A DNA stretch of 7,499 nt from Thioalkalivibrio sp. (GTDB lineage Bacteria; Pseudomonadota; Gammaproteobacteria; Ectothiorhodospirales; Ectothiorhodospiraceae). The position numbers and the translations under genes were made by a program. The notes under the pieces were generated by a model. It made no database searches. It worked only from the letters and a program-made list of their open reading frames with translations, and was not told where the DNA came from. This document shows, one piece after another, positions 1 to 6,179 of this stretch. Every line of letters begins with the position of its first letter. The first letter of the stretch is position 1. The stretch lies in the NCBI GenBank assembly GCA_007133115.1, contig SLNI01000113.1, forward strand, positions 1 to 7,499. Direction: 5' to 3'.

Positions 1-1002
1 GTAAGCCGGTTCCTCGGGACGGTAATCCTCCAGCAACCGGATCGCCTGCAGCACCACCTCGTGAATTTCCACCGCCCGCGCGATCACCGAATGGAACATG
101 TTGCGGCTGGGCAGACGCAGTCCCGTGGCCGCCAGCGCGGCCCGCGCCGGCGCGGACAGGCGATCGTGGTTGAGATTCAGGCGCGCAAGCGGCCCGACCA
201 GATACGGCCGATCATCGAGGTGCGCGTACAGGGCGGTCGAGTGCGCCACGTGCGATTCCTGAAAGTGGTCGGGAAACGCCTCGACCGGGATATCCAGGCC
301 AGCGTTGGAAACGATCCGGCCCGAGAACATCGGGTACTCGTGCTCGTGGCGCAGGGCAACCGAAACGAAGTCCTGGTCATCCTCGGGCAACTCGAGCCCG
401 GCTGTGAACGCCACGAGCGCCTCTGCGTCGTGCAGGGCCGAACGCAGTTCCGCCAGCAGGCGCGCCGCCTGCTCCGGGTGAGGCGCCCGATGGAACCCTC
501 CGACCCGCATCCCCACCGGGTGCACGGAGCGCCCGCCGAACAACTTGATCAGGTCGTTGCCGAGTCGCTGCAGGCGAAGCCCGCGACGCACCGCATCCGG
601 GTGTTGCGCGGCCATCGCAATGCCGTTATCGAAGCCCAGGAAGTCGGGCAACGCCAGCAGATGGATATGCAAAGCGTGGCTTTGCAGCCACTCACCGCAG
701 TACATCAGGCGCCGAAGCCGCAATACCCAGGGGGAAGGCTCGACGCCGAAGGCCTGCTCCAGCGCCTGCACCGCGGTCATCTGGTACGCCACCGGGCAGA
801 TACCGCAGATGCGCGCGACGATGTCCAACACTTCCCCGTAGCCGCGCCCCTCCAGGAATTTCTCGAAATAACGGGGCGGTTCGAAGATGCGCAGGCGCAG
901 GATCTCGATCCGTCCACCGCTCGCGATCAGTTCCAGCGCCCCTTCCCCCTCGACCCTGGCGAGCACGGGCACCTCGATGCGGATCTCGCGATGGCCGGTC
1001 AT
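1..1002 (-). CDS. hydA: Group 3b [NiFe] hydrogenase large (alpha) subunit, partial: C-terminus beyond the window
   Basis: This is the catalytic subunit of a cytoplasmic bidirectional [NiFe] hydrogenase that interconverts H2 with protons and electrons at the NiFe(CN)2CO site. The reading frame is open for 334 codons from the ATG at 1002 to the window edge with no stop. The N-terminal nickel-ligand motif RICGICP lies at residues 64-70 (ligands Cys66 and Cys69). The family-typical stretches SHALHIHLLALPDFLG (109-124) and GGRSVHPVGMRVGGFH (156-171) follow. The second motif (DPCxxC) lies in the roughly 90-100 missing residues. The start is supported by AGGA six bases upstream and by an ATGA overlap with the hydD stop, which suggests translational coupling. 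Assignment to group 3b rests on the hydB-hydG-hydD-hydA context; group 3d is less likely because no diaphorase HoxF/U genes are seen. Confidence 0.95.
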   Translation of the reverse strand, partial: MTGHREIRIEVPVLARVEGEGALELIASGGRIEILRLRIFEPPRYFEKFLEGRGYGEVLDIVARICGICPVAYQMTAVQALEQAFGVEPSPWVLRLRRLMYCGEWLQSHALHIHLLALPDFLGFDNGIAMAAQHPDAVRRGLRLQRLGNDLIKLFGGRSVHPVGMRVGGFHRAPHPEQAARLLAELRSALHDAEALVAFTAGLELPEDDQDFVSVALRHEHEYPMFSGRIVSNAGLDIPVEAFPDHFQESHVAHSTALYAHLDDRPYLVGPLARLNLNHDRLSAPARAALAATGLRLPSRNMFHSVIARAVEIHEVVLQAIRLLEDYRPEEPAY

Positions 1003-1838
1003 GTACGTTCCTGCCAGTCCAGCCATTCGGTGCGAAACGCCGGCGCATGGCTGTTGATGAGGTGAAAGCGCCGCGCCACCGCCTCGGGCAACAGGCCCAG
1101 ACCCTCGAAACGGCGCGCCAGTGCCGCGGTATTGGGGTTCTCGGCGGGTCCGAAGCAGGCGTAGCAGTCGCGCCCGAATGCCGGACACAGCGCACCGCAA
1201 CCGGTGTGCGTGACCGGGCCCATGCAGGGTTCCCCCTTGGCGACCAGCACGCACACGTGCTGCTGGCGCTTGCATTCGACGCAGAGCTTGTCCCGGTCGA
1301 CCACCGGCGCCACGCCGAACAGCAACTGGCGCAGGGCCTGGAAGACCTGCCGTGCGTTCACCGGACAGCCCCAGAGTTCGAGGTCCACCTTCACGTGCTC
1401 GGCAACCGGGGTGGCGGTATCCAGGCTGTGGATGAACTCGGGTTGCGCGTAGACCGCCTCGGTCCACCCGGCGGCCCCATCTGCGTTGAAGTTGCGCAGG
1501 GCCTGCAGCCCGCCCGAAGTGGCGCAGGCGCCGATACTCACCAGGAACCGGGTGTTGGCCCGGACCGTCTGGATGCGCTCGGCCTCCTCCGGCGTCGAGA
1601 TGCTGCCCTCGACGAAGGCCAGGTCGACCGCGGCTTCGGGATCCATCGGCCCCGCTTCGGCGAAATGCACGATGTCCACCAGCTCGGCCAGCTGCAGCAG
1701 CGCCTCGCCGGCGTTGATGAACGCCAGCTGGCAACCGTCGCAGGAACTGAACTTGTGCACCGCGATGCGCGGGCGCGCCTGCGGTCGCTCGTTCAGCCGA
1801 TCCAGGGCATCGGTCACGGTGAGTCTGGGCGTCGCCAT
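999..1838 (-). CDS. hydD: Group 3b [NiFe] hydrogenase small (delta) subunit
   Basis: This is the electron-transfer small subunit that pairs with HydA in the cytoplasm. The start chosen (ATG at 1838, 279 aa) has GAGGGG just upstream and lies 10 bp after the hydG stop. The reading frame extends further upstream into hydG, but that N-terminus has no family character. The proximal [4Fe-4S] ligands are visible as SSCDGC (Cys33, Cys36), GAC (Cys105) and GCP (Cys158). A C-terminal Cys-rich region (Cys186, 189, 196, 205, 214, 218, 225, 228) can hold two more [4Fe-4S] clusters, as expected for groups 3b/3d. There is no twin-arginine signal peptide, which fits a soluble cytoplasmic enzyme and argues against uptake hydrogenases of group 1. 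The stop overlaps the hydA start (ATGA). Confidence 0.95.
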   Translation of the reverse strand: MATPRLTVTDALDRLNERPQARPRIAVHKFSSCDGCQLAFINAGEALLQLAELVDIVHFAEAGPMDPEAAVDLAFVEGSISTPEEAERIQTVRANTRFLVSIGACATSGGLQALRNFNADGAAGWTEAVYAQPEFIHSLDTATPVAEHVKVDLELWGCPVNARQVFQALRQLLFGVAPVVDRDKLCVECKRQQHVCVLVAKGEPCMGPVTHTGCGALCPAFGRDCYACFGPAENPNTAALARRFEGLGLLPEAVARRFHLINSHAPAFRTEWLDWQERT

Positions 1839-1848
1839 CGCAATCCCC

Positions 1849-2682
1849 TCAGAAACCGGTGACGCCCAGCCAGGACCGGAGCGCCGGGTAATGGAACACC
1901 GGGCCATCCTGGCAGACGAAATAAGGCCCGACCTGGCAGTGCCCGCAGTGTCCGACCCCGCATTGCATGTTGCGCTCGATGCTGAGCCAGAGAGATTCGG
2001 CCGGGACGTTCAACGCAAGCAGGCGTTCGATCGAAGCCTTCATCATGATCTCCGGGCCGCAGAGCATCACGATGCTCCGCTCCGGATCGATCCCGGCGCG
2101 GTCGAACAGCACGGTCACCTTGCCCACACTGTAGGGCCAGTTGGGTCCACCCACATCCGCCGCCAGCAGTACCTGCGTGTTCGGAAGCCGCTGCCACGAC
2201 TCGTACTGGCGGCGCCAGATCAGGTCGTCGGTATGCTTCACACCCTGGAGAATCGTCAGCCGTCCGAACCGCTCCCGCCGCTGCAGCACGTAGCGGATCA
2301 TCGATACCACCGGCGCGCAGCCCAGGCCTCCGGTGACGATCACGACATCCCGGTCTTCCGCGTCTTCGAGCGGCCAGCCACGTCCGTAGGGTCCGCGCAG
2401 CCCCAACCGGTCGCCGACCTGGAGCCGCTCCATGCCCCGGGTCACCCGCCCCACGGAACGGATGGTGTGCTCCACCGGGCCGTCGAAATCCGGGTCGGAG
2501 ACAATGGAGATCGGCACTTCGCCGACGCCGTAGAGATACAGCATGTTGAACTGCCCGGGGCGTGATCGATAGCTTGCGGCCACCCCGGGATCAGTGAAGC
2601 GCAGATGCAGGGTGTAGATCGTCGGGGTTTCCTCGACGCGGTCGACCACTTCGACTTCCACGGGACGGTCGGGATCAGGCAT
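1849..2682 (-). CDS. hydG: Sulfhydrogenase gamma subunit: FAD/NAD(P)-binding oxidoreductase with [2Fe-2S] cluster
   Basis: This is the flavoprotein module that exchanges electrons between NAD(P)(H) and the hydrogenase. The 277-residue protein follows the ferredoxin-NADP reductase/dihydroorotate dehydrogenase electron-transfer (PyrK-like) fold. The FAD-binding region is [20 protein letters not shown] (41-60). EVPISI stands where many reductases have RxYS/T, as is usual for this subfamily. The nucleotide-binding loop is GGLGCAPV (118-125), with CGPEIMM at 208-214. The C-terminal [2Fe-2S] ligands are Cys241, Cys246, Cys249 and Cys257 (C-x4-C-x2-C-x7-C). The start at 2682 overlaps the hydB stop by 8 bp and has GGAG eight bases upstream. 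A longer frame reaches 2745, but the extra residues lie inside hydB and lack family features. NADPH is the usual partner in group 3b; specificity cannot be read here. Confidence 0.94.
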   Translation of the reverse strand: MPDPDRPVEVEVVDRVEETPTIYTLHLRFTDPGVAASYRSRPGQFNMLYLYGVGEVPISIVSDPDFDGPVEHTIRSVGRVTRGMERLQVGDRLGLRGPYGRGWPLEDAEDRDVVIVTGGLGCAPVVSMIRYVLQRRERFGRLTILQGVKHTDDLIWRRQYESWQRLPNTQVLLAADVGGPNWPYSVGKVTVLFDRAGIDPERSIVMLCGPEIMMKASIERLLALNVPAESLWLSIERNMQCGVGHCGHCQVGPYFVCQDGPVFHYPALRSWLGVTGF

Positions 2683-3787
2683 CGGCCGGCTCCAGCAGGG
2701 CCGCGACCTCGGCCGTGATATCGATGCCAACCGGACACCAGGCAATGCAGCGGCCGCAACCGACGCAGCCGGAGCGACCGTACTGGTCGTGCCAGGACGC
2801 CAGTTTGTGGGTCAGCCACTGGCGGTAACGCAGACGGGTTTCCTCGCGCACCAGGAAATGGCCCATGTAGCTGTGCACCGCCGTGAAGCAGGAATCCCAC
2901 TGGCGCAGGTGATCGGTGTGGGAGCCGTCCAGCACGGGCTCATCCTGTTCCGCGTGGCAGAAGCACGTGGGGCACACGGCGGTGCAGTTGCCGCAGGACA
3001 GGCAGCGCCGGCCGACCTGGTCCCAGTGCGGATGTTCCAGCCGCGCGTACAGGCCCTCGCGCAGATTGCGTGACGGCAGCGCGCGGACCTGCCGTTGCGC
3101 GGCGGCATCGATCTCGGCATCGGCCTCCGCCTTCTGCTCCGGGCTCGCGCGGTCGAGCTCCAGCCGTTCCACGACAGCTGCGCCCCGCTCCGTGCCGGCC
3201 GTCACCACGAACCCGTCGTCCAATTCCGACAGGGCCAGATCGAACCCGGATTCCGCCCGGGGTCCATCACCGGTAGACGCACAGAAGCACGTCGACGCCG
3301 GGTGGCTGCAGTGAACCGCGACCAGAAAAAGACTCTCGCGCCGATCCGCGTAGCGAGGATCCGGATAGGGCGCCTTGAGAAAATGGCGTTCCTGAATCTT
3401 CAGCGCCGCAAGGTCACAGGCCCGAACGCCGATCACCGCAGTCGGAACACTGCGCTCCCCGGCATCCTGAAAGACCAGTCTGCCCTCGGCATCCCGCTCA
3501 CAGCGCCAGAGGGTCTCCCGGGGTGCGAAGGTCAGCGGCTTCAGCGCCTGCGGGCCGTTCGCCCAGGCAAAGCAGCGTTCGCCTTCGCCGCGCTCCAGCC
3601 GATAGTGCCCGGGCTCCTGCCGATCCCGCACACCGACCGGAAGATCGGAAGCCGAGCCCAGTGCCTGCAGGGTGATTGCGCCATCACGCGCAACCGCACC
3701 CAGAACGCGCTCGTACCCACAGGCACGCAACGCCTGGATCAGTGCGTCGAGGGAGGGTCGGGGCAGAAACAGGGCCATGGACTGCAT
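2675..3787 (-). CDS. hydB: Sulfhydrogenase beta subunit: 4Fe-4S dicluster electron-transfer protein
   Basis: First gene of the hydrogenase operon. The product (370 aa from the ATG at 3787) resembles HydB/anaerobic sulfite reductase subunit A proteins that carry electrons between the hydrogenase core and the flavin subunit. It has [10 protein letters not shown] at 120-129, a [10 protein letters not shown] segment at 160-169, and two [4Fe-4S] motifs: [12 protein letters not shown] (Cys262, 265, 268, 272) and [12 protein letters not shown] (Cys341, 344, 347, 351). Further cysteines at 275, 277 and 300 could bind another cluster. The start is uncertain: ATG at 3787 (MQSM) and ATG at 3778 (MALF) are both in frame and neither has a clear ribosome-binding site. 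A predicted FNR-activated promoter would start transcription right at the start codon. The name sulfhydrogenase reflects homologues that can also reduce sulfur; that activity is not shown here. Confidence 0.94.
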   Translation of the reverse strand: MQSMALFLPRPSLDALIQALRACGYERVLGAVARDGAITLQALGSASDLPVGVRDRQEPGHYRLERGEGERCFAWANGPQALKPLTFAPRETLWRCERDAEGRLVFQDAGERSVPTAVIGVRACDLAALKIQERHFLKAPYPDPRYADRRESLFLVAVHCSHPASTCFCASTGDGPRAESGFDLALSELDDGFVVTAGTERGAAVVERLELDRASPEQKAEADAEIDAAAQRQVRALPSRNLREGLYARLEHPHWDQVGRRCLSCGNCTAVCPTCFCHAEQDEPVLDGSHTDHLRQWDSCFTAVHSYMGHFLVREETRLRYRQWLTHKLASWHDQYGRSGCVGCGRCIAWCPVGIDITAEVAALLEPADA

Positions 3788-3794
3788 AGCAACG

Positions 3795-3800
3795 AAGGTA
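3795..3800 (-). promoter_or_regulatory. Candidate -10 element of the hydBGDA promoter
   Basis: TACCTT on the minus strand matches 3 of 6 bases of TATAAT. It would place the transcription start near 3788. It is weak alone. Its value is the spacing: a start at 3788 puts the FNR box centre at -41.5, the classic class II activator position, where a good -35 is not needed. Confidence 0.3.
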
Positions 3801-3822
3801 GTCCACGCGGGCCGGGTTTGCG

Positions 3823-3836
3823 ATGATCCAGATCAG
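3823..3836. promoter_or_regulatory. FNR/Anr-type operator upstream of hydBGDA
   Basis: The plus strand reads ATGAT-CCAG-ATCAG, matching 8 of 10 defined bases of the FNR consensus TTGAT-N4-ATCAA, with a perfect TGAT-N4-ATCA core. Its centre is 42 bp upstream of the hydB ATG at 3787 and about 140 bp from the start of the divergent fnr gene, so it is best placed to activate the hydrogenase operon without oxygen. The neighbouring gene encodes a regulator with the ETISR recognition helix that reads this sequence. Function is inferred from motif and position. Confidence 0.65.
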
Positions 3837-3845
3837 GGACGGCAC

Positions 3846-3863
3846 GTCGGCCGTGTGGCCGAC
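3846..3863. repeat. Perfect inverted repeat (7-bp stem, 4-nt loop) between hydB and fnr
   Basis: GTCGGCC-GTGT-GGCCGAC forms a perfect 7-bp stem with a 4-nt loop. No T-run follows on either strand and no gene ends here, so it is unlikely to be a terminator. It could be an operator for a second regulator or a structure in the 5' leader of an fnr transcript that starts far upstream. A chance GC-rich palindrome remains possible. Confidence 0.5.
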
Positions 3864-3960
3864 CGCCCCGCGCTCGCGGCCTCAGGCAGTCCTTTCGCCT
3901 CATGGAGGCCCAAATCCCCGCTGTCTCAATGCGCACTTCCTTTCACGGGCAAATTCTGAT

Positions 3961-3966
3961 TACACT
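3961..3966 (+). promoter_or_regulatory. Weak candidate -10 element for fnr
   Basis: TACACT matches 4 of 6 bases of TATAAT. No convincing -35 element stands at the right distance. If used, transcription would begin about 3973, just before the ATG at 3975, giving a nearly leaderless message; this would agree with the lack of a ribosome-binding site. Low confidence. Confidence 0.2.
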
Positions 3967-3974
3967 CGGTGCCT

Positions 3975-4706
3975 ATGACGATCCACGCTTCGGGTTCCTG
4001 TGATCAGTGTTCACTGAAGGTGCTCTGCCTTCCGGTGGGGCTTCCGGAAAATGAGTTGTGGCAACTCGACGAAATCGTCCAGCGCCGCCGCCCGATTCCC
4101 AAGGGACAGGTACTTTTCCGGATGGGAGCGCCCTTCTCTTCCGTTTTCGCGGTGCGGACGGGTTCACTCAAGTCCGTACTGCTCTCGGATGATGGCACCG
4201 AGCAAGTCACGGGTTTCACCCTCGCGGGGGAATTGCTGGGACTGGATGCGATCAACAAGGGCCTGCACCCGGTCAGTGCTGTCGCGCTGGAGACGACCAG
4301 CATCTGCGAAATCCCCTTCGACAAACTGGATGCATTGGCCGGGCAGCTGCCGAGCCTGCGCCAGCACTTCATGCGCACCATGAGCCGGGAAATCGCCTCC
4401 GACGAGTCGTTGCTCGCACTGCTGGGTCAACGCAGCGCGGAACAACGCCTGGCCGCCTTCCTGCTGAGTCTGTCGATGCGGTTTCGCGCGCGCGGCCTGG
4501 TCGCCGACCGTTTCTGTCTGAGCATGTCGCGCGCCGACATCGCCAACCATCTCGGGCTCACCCAGGAAACCATCAGCCGCCTGTTCACCCAGTTCCGCAA
4601 GCAGGGACTGATCGAGATCCATACCCGCGACCTGCACCTGCTCGAGATGGACGGCCTGCATCGCATCGCGGGTATCCGTTTTGAGCCGCTCTCCCAAACG
4701 GCCTGA
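3975..4706 (+). CDS. fnr: FNR/Anr-family oxygen-sensing transcriptional regulator
   Basis: This is a CRP/FNR-superfamily DNA-binding regulator that dimerises when an O2-labile [4Fe-4S] cluster is intact and then activates anaerobic genes. Numbered from the alternative GTG at 3969 (245 aa), the cluster ligands are Cys11, Cys14, Cys20 and Cys113. These keep exactly the spacing of E. coli FNR Cys20, 23, 29 and 122. The cyclic-nucleotide-binding-like beta-roll spans about residues 35-120, followed by the dimerisation helix. The helix-turn-helix (about 186-211) contains QETISR, with Glu200, Ser203 and Arg204 at the positions of E. coli Glu209, Ser212 and Arg213 that read TTGAT. The start is ambiguous: ATG at 3975 (243 aa) or GTG at 3969; neither has a clear ribosome-binding site. 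It is divergent from hydBGDA, which carries an FNR box, and overlaps the next gene. Confidence 0.95.
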   Translation: MTIHASGSCDQCSLKVLCLPVGLPENELWQLDEIVQRRRPIPKGQVLFRMGAPFSSVFAVRTGSLKSVLLSDDGTEQVTGFTLAGELLGLDAINKGLHPVSAVALETTSICEIPFDKLDALAGQLPSLRQHFMRTMSREIASDESLLALLGQRSAEQRLAAFLLSLSMRFRARGLVADRFCLSMSRADIANHLGLTQETISRLFTQFRKQGLIEIHTRDLHLLEMDGLHRIAGIRFEPLSQTA

Positions 4707-5169
4707 GCTTCCCGCGCGGCGCGAACCCCTGTCCACGGATGCCTTCTGGGCCTTCGCTGTGTGGTGCTGGTCCCAACCCGAAGCCCGTTCGCGGCTCCTG
4801 CACTGGCAGGATCACCACCAGATCGACGTACTCCTCGTGTTGTTCGCCTGCTGGCTGCCCGATCGCCGGGGCTCCCCGGTCTGGCGCAAACTGGCACAGG
4901 GCTCCGGGGACTGGAACCGGCGTGTCACCCGGCGCATACGCGCCCTGCGCCGCCGAATACCGGAACGGTCCTGGACCGAGGGCTACCGGGCGTGCCTGGC
5001 GCTCGAACAGGCCGCCGAGCGGGTGGAGGCCGCCTGGCTGACGCGGACTGCGCGCCCAAGCGGGCCCGGGGCCCAGGCACACCCTGAACTGAACAGGCGG
5101 CTGCGGCGCCTGTTCCCGGTCCTGCCCGAAAGCGAGATCGATCGCTTCCTGGCGGCCGTCCGCAGCTGA
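4681..5169 (+). CDS. DUF2390/TIGR02444-type protein of unknown function
   Basis: The predicted protein has 162 residues from a TTG start. Residues 18-60 resemble the conserved N-terminal part of the TIGR02444 (DUF2390) family: an FW-x2-A-x3-W helix, LHWQDHHQIDVLLVLFACWL (40-59), and a basic GDWNRRVTRRIRALRR segment (76-91). There is no signal peptide. The hydrophobic stretch at 49-59 looks like a buried helix, so I infer a small cytoplasmic helical protein. Residues 121-139 form a Pro/Gly-rich linker before a C-terminal helix. No catalytic motif is visible. The TTG at 4681 lies inside the fnr 3' end (26-bp overlap) in another frame; no in-frame ATG or GTG exists before the conserved domain, so TTG or the CTG at 4729 must serve. 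Co-transcription and translational coupling with fnr are likely. Family assignment is from remembered pattern, not a search. Confidence 0.75.
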   Translation: MSRSPKRPELPARREPLSTDAFWAFAVWCWSQPEARSRLLHWQDHHQIDVLLVLFACWLPDRRGSPVWRKLAQGSGDWNRRVTRRIRALRRRIPERSWTEGYRACLALEQAAERVEAAWLTRTARPSGPGAQAHPELNRRLRRLFPVLPESEIDRFLAAVRS

Positions 5170-5206
5170 TTACCCGCGCCCGTACCCGACGTCCCGTCCC
5201 GATGCC
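5170..5206. other. Short convergent intergenic gap without a recognisable terminator
   Basis: These 37 bases separate two genes that converge on each other. They contain only a tiny GACG-TCC-CGTC palindrome and no hairpin followed by a T-run on either strand. Termination may be Rho-dependent or lie within the opposing genes. Confidence 0.5.
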
Positions 5207-6175
5207 TCAGGCTGCGAGCCAGAGTCCCACTGCGACGAGAGCCCCGTGCGCCATCGCGGCACTCAGATTCAGGCGAATGGCCGGTACCAGGGCCGGGGAT
5301 GATTCGGCATGCCGGATCAGAATGGCCGCAGCCGCCATGCTCGCGGGGAATGGCAGCAGCCCGAGCAGAGTCCAGGCGGGCAACGGTCCGGCCCACACAC
5401 CGAGCACGAGCAGTCCGTACGCCGAAAGGACCAGAATGGGGTAGAGCCACCGGCCCCGACGGGCACCGAGCCGCACGACCCAGTGACGTTTGCCTGCCCG
5501 CCGATCCGCCTCGAGATCCGGAAACTGGTTCAGGTACAGGATCCCCGCAACCAGCAATGCGTAGGAGGCACCGGCGTACACCGGAAGCAGCGCCAGCGCC
5601 TCGCGCAACACGAGGTCGATGCCCAGCGGCACCATCAGGCCGAACCCGACGGCCACCACCAGTTCGCCCATTCCACGGCTGTTCAGGGCCAGCGGCGGCG
5701 CCGAATAGGCCCAGGCGAGAATCAGCCCGAGCACGCCCAGCCAGAACAGGGGCAGACCACCCCGAGTCAGCAAAAACAGGCCAATGATCATGGTGCCAAA
5801 CATCAGCAGGCCGCCCCACCGCAGCATCTGTTTCGCTGTCAACACACCGTTCTGTATGAAACGACTGCCGCCCGTGAATGGAAAAAGGCGCGCCGTGTTG
5901 GCCGGATCGGTTCCGTTCAACTCGTCGTAATAGTCGTTCAGCACGTTGCTGCCGGCGTGGGCCAGCAACGCGCCCAGCGAGGCCAGCAGGAACATCCCCC
6001 ACGAGACGGCGATGCCGTCGTACACGACACCCCCGAGACCGATCAGCACCGCCACCACGGTCACCGACAGAAACGGTGGGCGGGTGGCGTCCAGATAACG
6101 GCGCAACGGCCGCTGGGCATAGGCGGCCGCGGTGGGCTCTCCGGGCAGTGCAACTGCATCGATGGCCTTGGTCAT
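5207..6175 (-). CDS. UbiA-superfamily prenyltransferase, MenA-like
   Basis: This is an integral membrane enzyme that transfers a polyprenyl chain from its diphosphate to an aromatic acceptor. The 322 residues contain about eight or nine hydrophobic segments. The two Asp-rich prenyl-diphosphate/Mg-binding motifs are NDYYDELNGTD (80-90) and NQFPDLEADRRAGKR (216-230). TGGSRFIQNG (101-110) and YSAPPLALNSRGMGE (157-171) are conserved loops. The NxxxDxxxDxxAGKRxxxVRLG pattern resembles MenA (1,4-dihydroxy-2-naphthoate prenyltransferase) more than UbiA (4-hydroxybenzoate), so a naphthoquinone acceptor is plausible, but no other menaquinone gene is in the window. I chose the ATG at 6175, 4 bp after the metY stop. 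A TTG at 6196, with GGAG seven bases upstream and inside metY, is an alternative (329 aa). It is probably co-transcribed with metY. Confidence 0.88.
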   Translation of the reverse strand: MTKAIDAVALPGEPTAAAYAQRPLRRYLDATRPPFLSVTVVAVLIGLGGVVYDGIAVSWGMFLLASLGALLAHAGSNVLNDYYDELNGTDPANTARLFPFTGGSRFIQNGVLTAKQMLRWGGLLMFGTMIIGLFLLTRGGLPLFWLGVLGLILAWAYSAPPLALNSRGMGELVVAVGFGLMVPLGIDLVLREALALLPVYAGASYALLVAGILYLNQFPDLEADRRAGKRHWVVRLGARRGRWLYPILVLSAYGLLVLGVWAGPLPAWTLLGLLPFPASMAAAAILIRHAESSPALVPAIRLNLSAAMAHGALVAVGLWLAA

Positions 6176-6179
6176 GTCC

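Noticed and set aside
61..1065. 334-codon plus-strand open frame opposite hydA
   Set aside because: The minus strand here encodes an intact hydrogenase large subunit with RICGICP. The plus-strand product is rich in Arg, Gln and His and has no domain features.
692..1195. Minus-strand open frame across the hydD/hydA junction
   Set aside because: It is an out-of-frame shadow of the two hydrogenase genes; the translation is Arg/Pro-rich and without motifs.
1047..1862. 271-codon plus-strand open frame opposite hydD
   Set aside because: It lies entirely antisense to hydD, which has complete cluster-ligand motifs. Long antisense frames are expected at this GC content, and the translation resembles no known fold.
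1486..2565. 359-codon plus-strand open frame opposite hydD and hydG
   Set aside because: It spans two well-supported minus-strand genes and their junction and shows no recognisable family.
3095..3826. 243-codon plus-strand open frame opposite hydB
   Set aside because: It is antisense to hydB and runs through its promoter; no motif or ribosome-binding site supports it.
3846..3863. Intrinsic terminator reading of the hairpin
   Set aside because: No T-run follows on either strand, and both neighbouring genes begin here rather than end.
3957..3970. Second FNR-like half-site (CTGAT) close to the fnr start
   Set aside because: The right half is CTCGG rather than ATCAA, so there is no dyad; a five-base match alone is chance.
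4164..4736. 190-codon minus-strand open frame opposite fnr
   Set aside because: It is antisense to a well-supported FNR gene; composition looks like a shadow frame.
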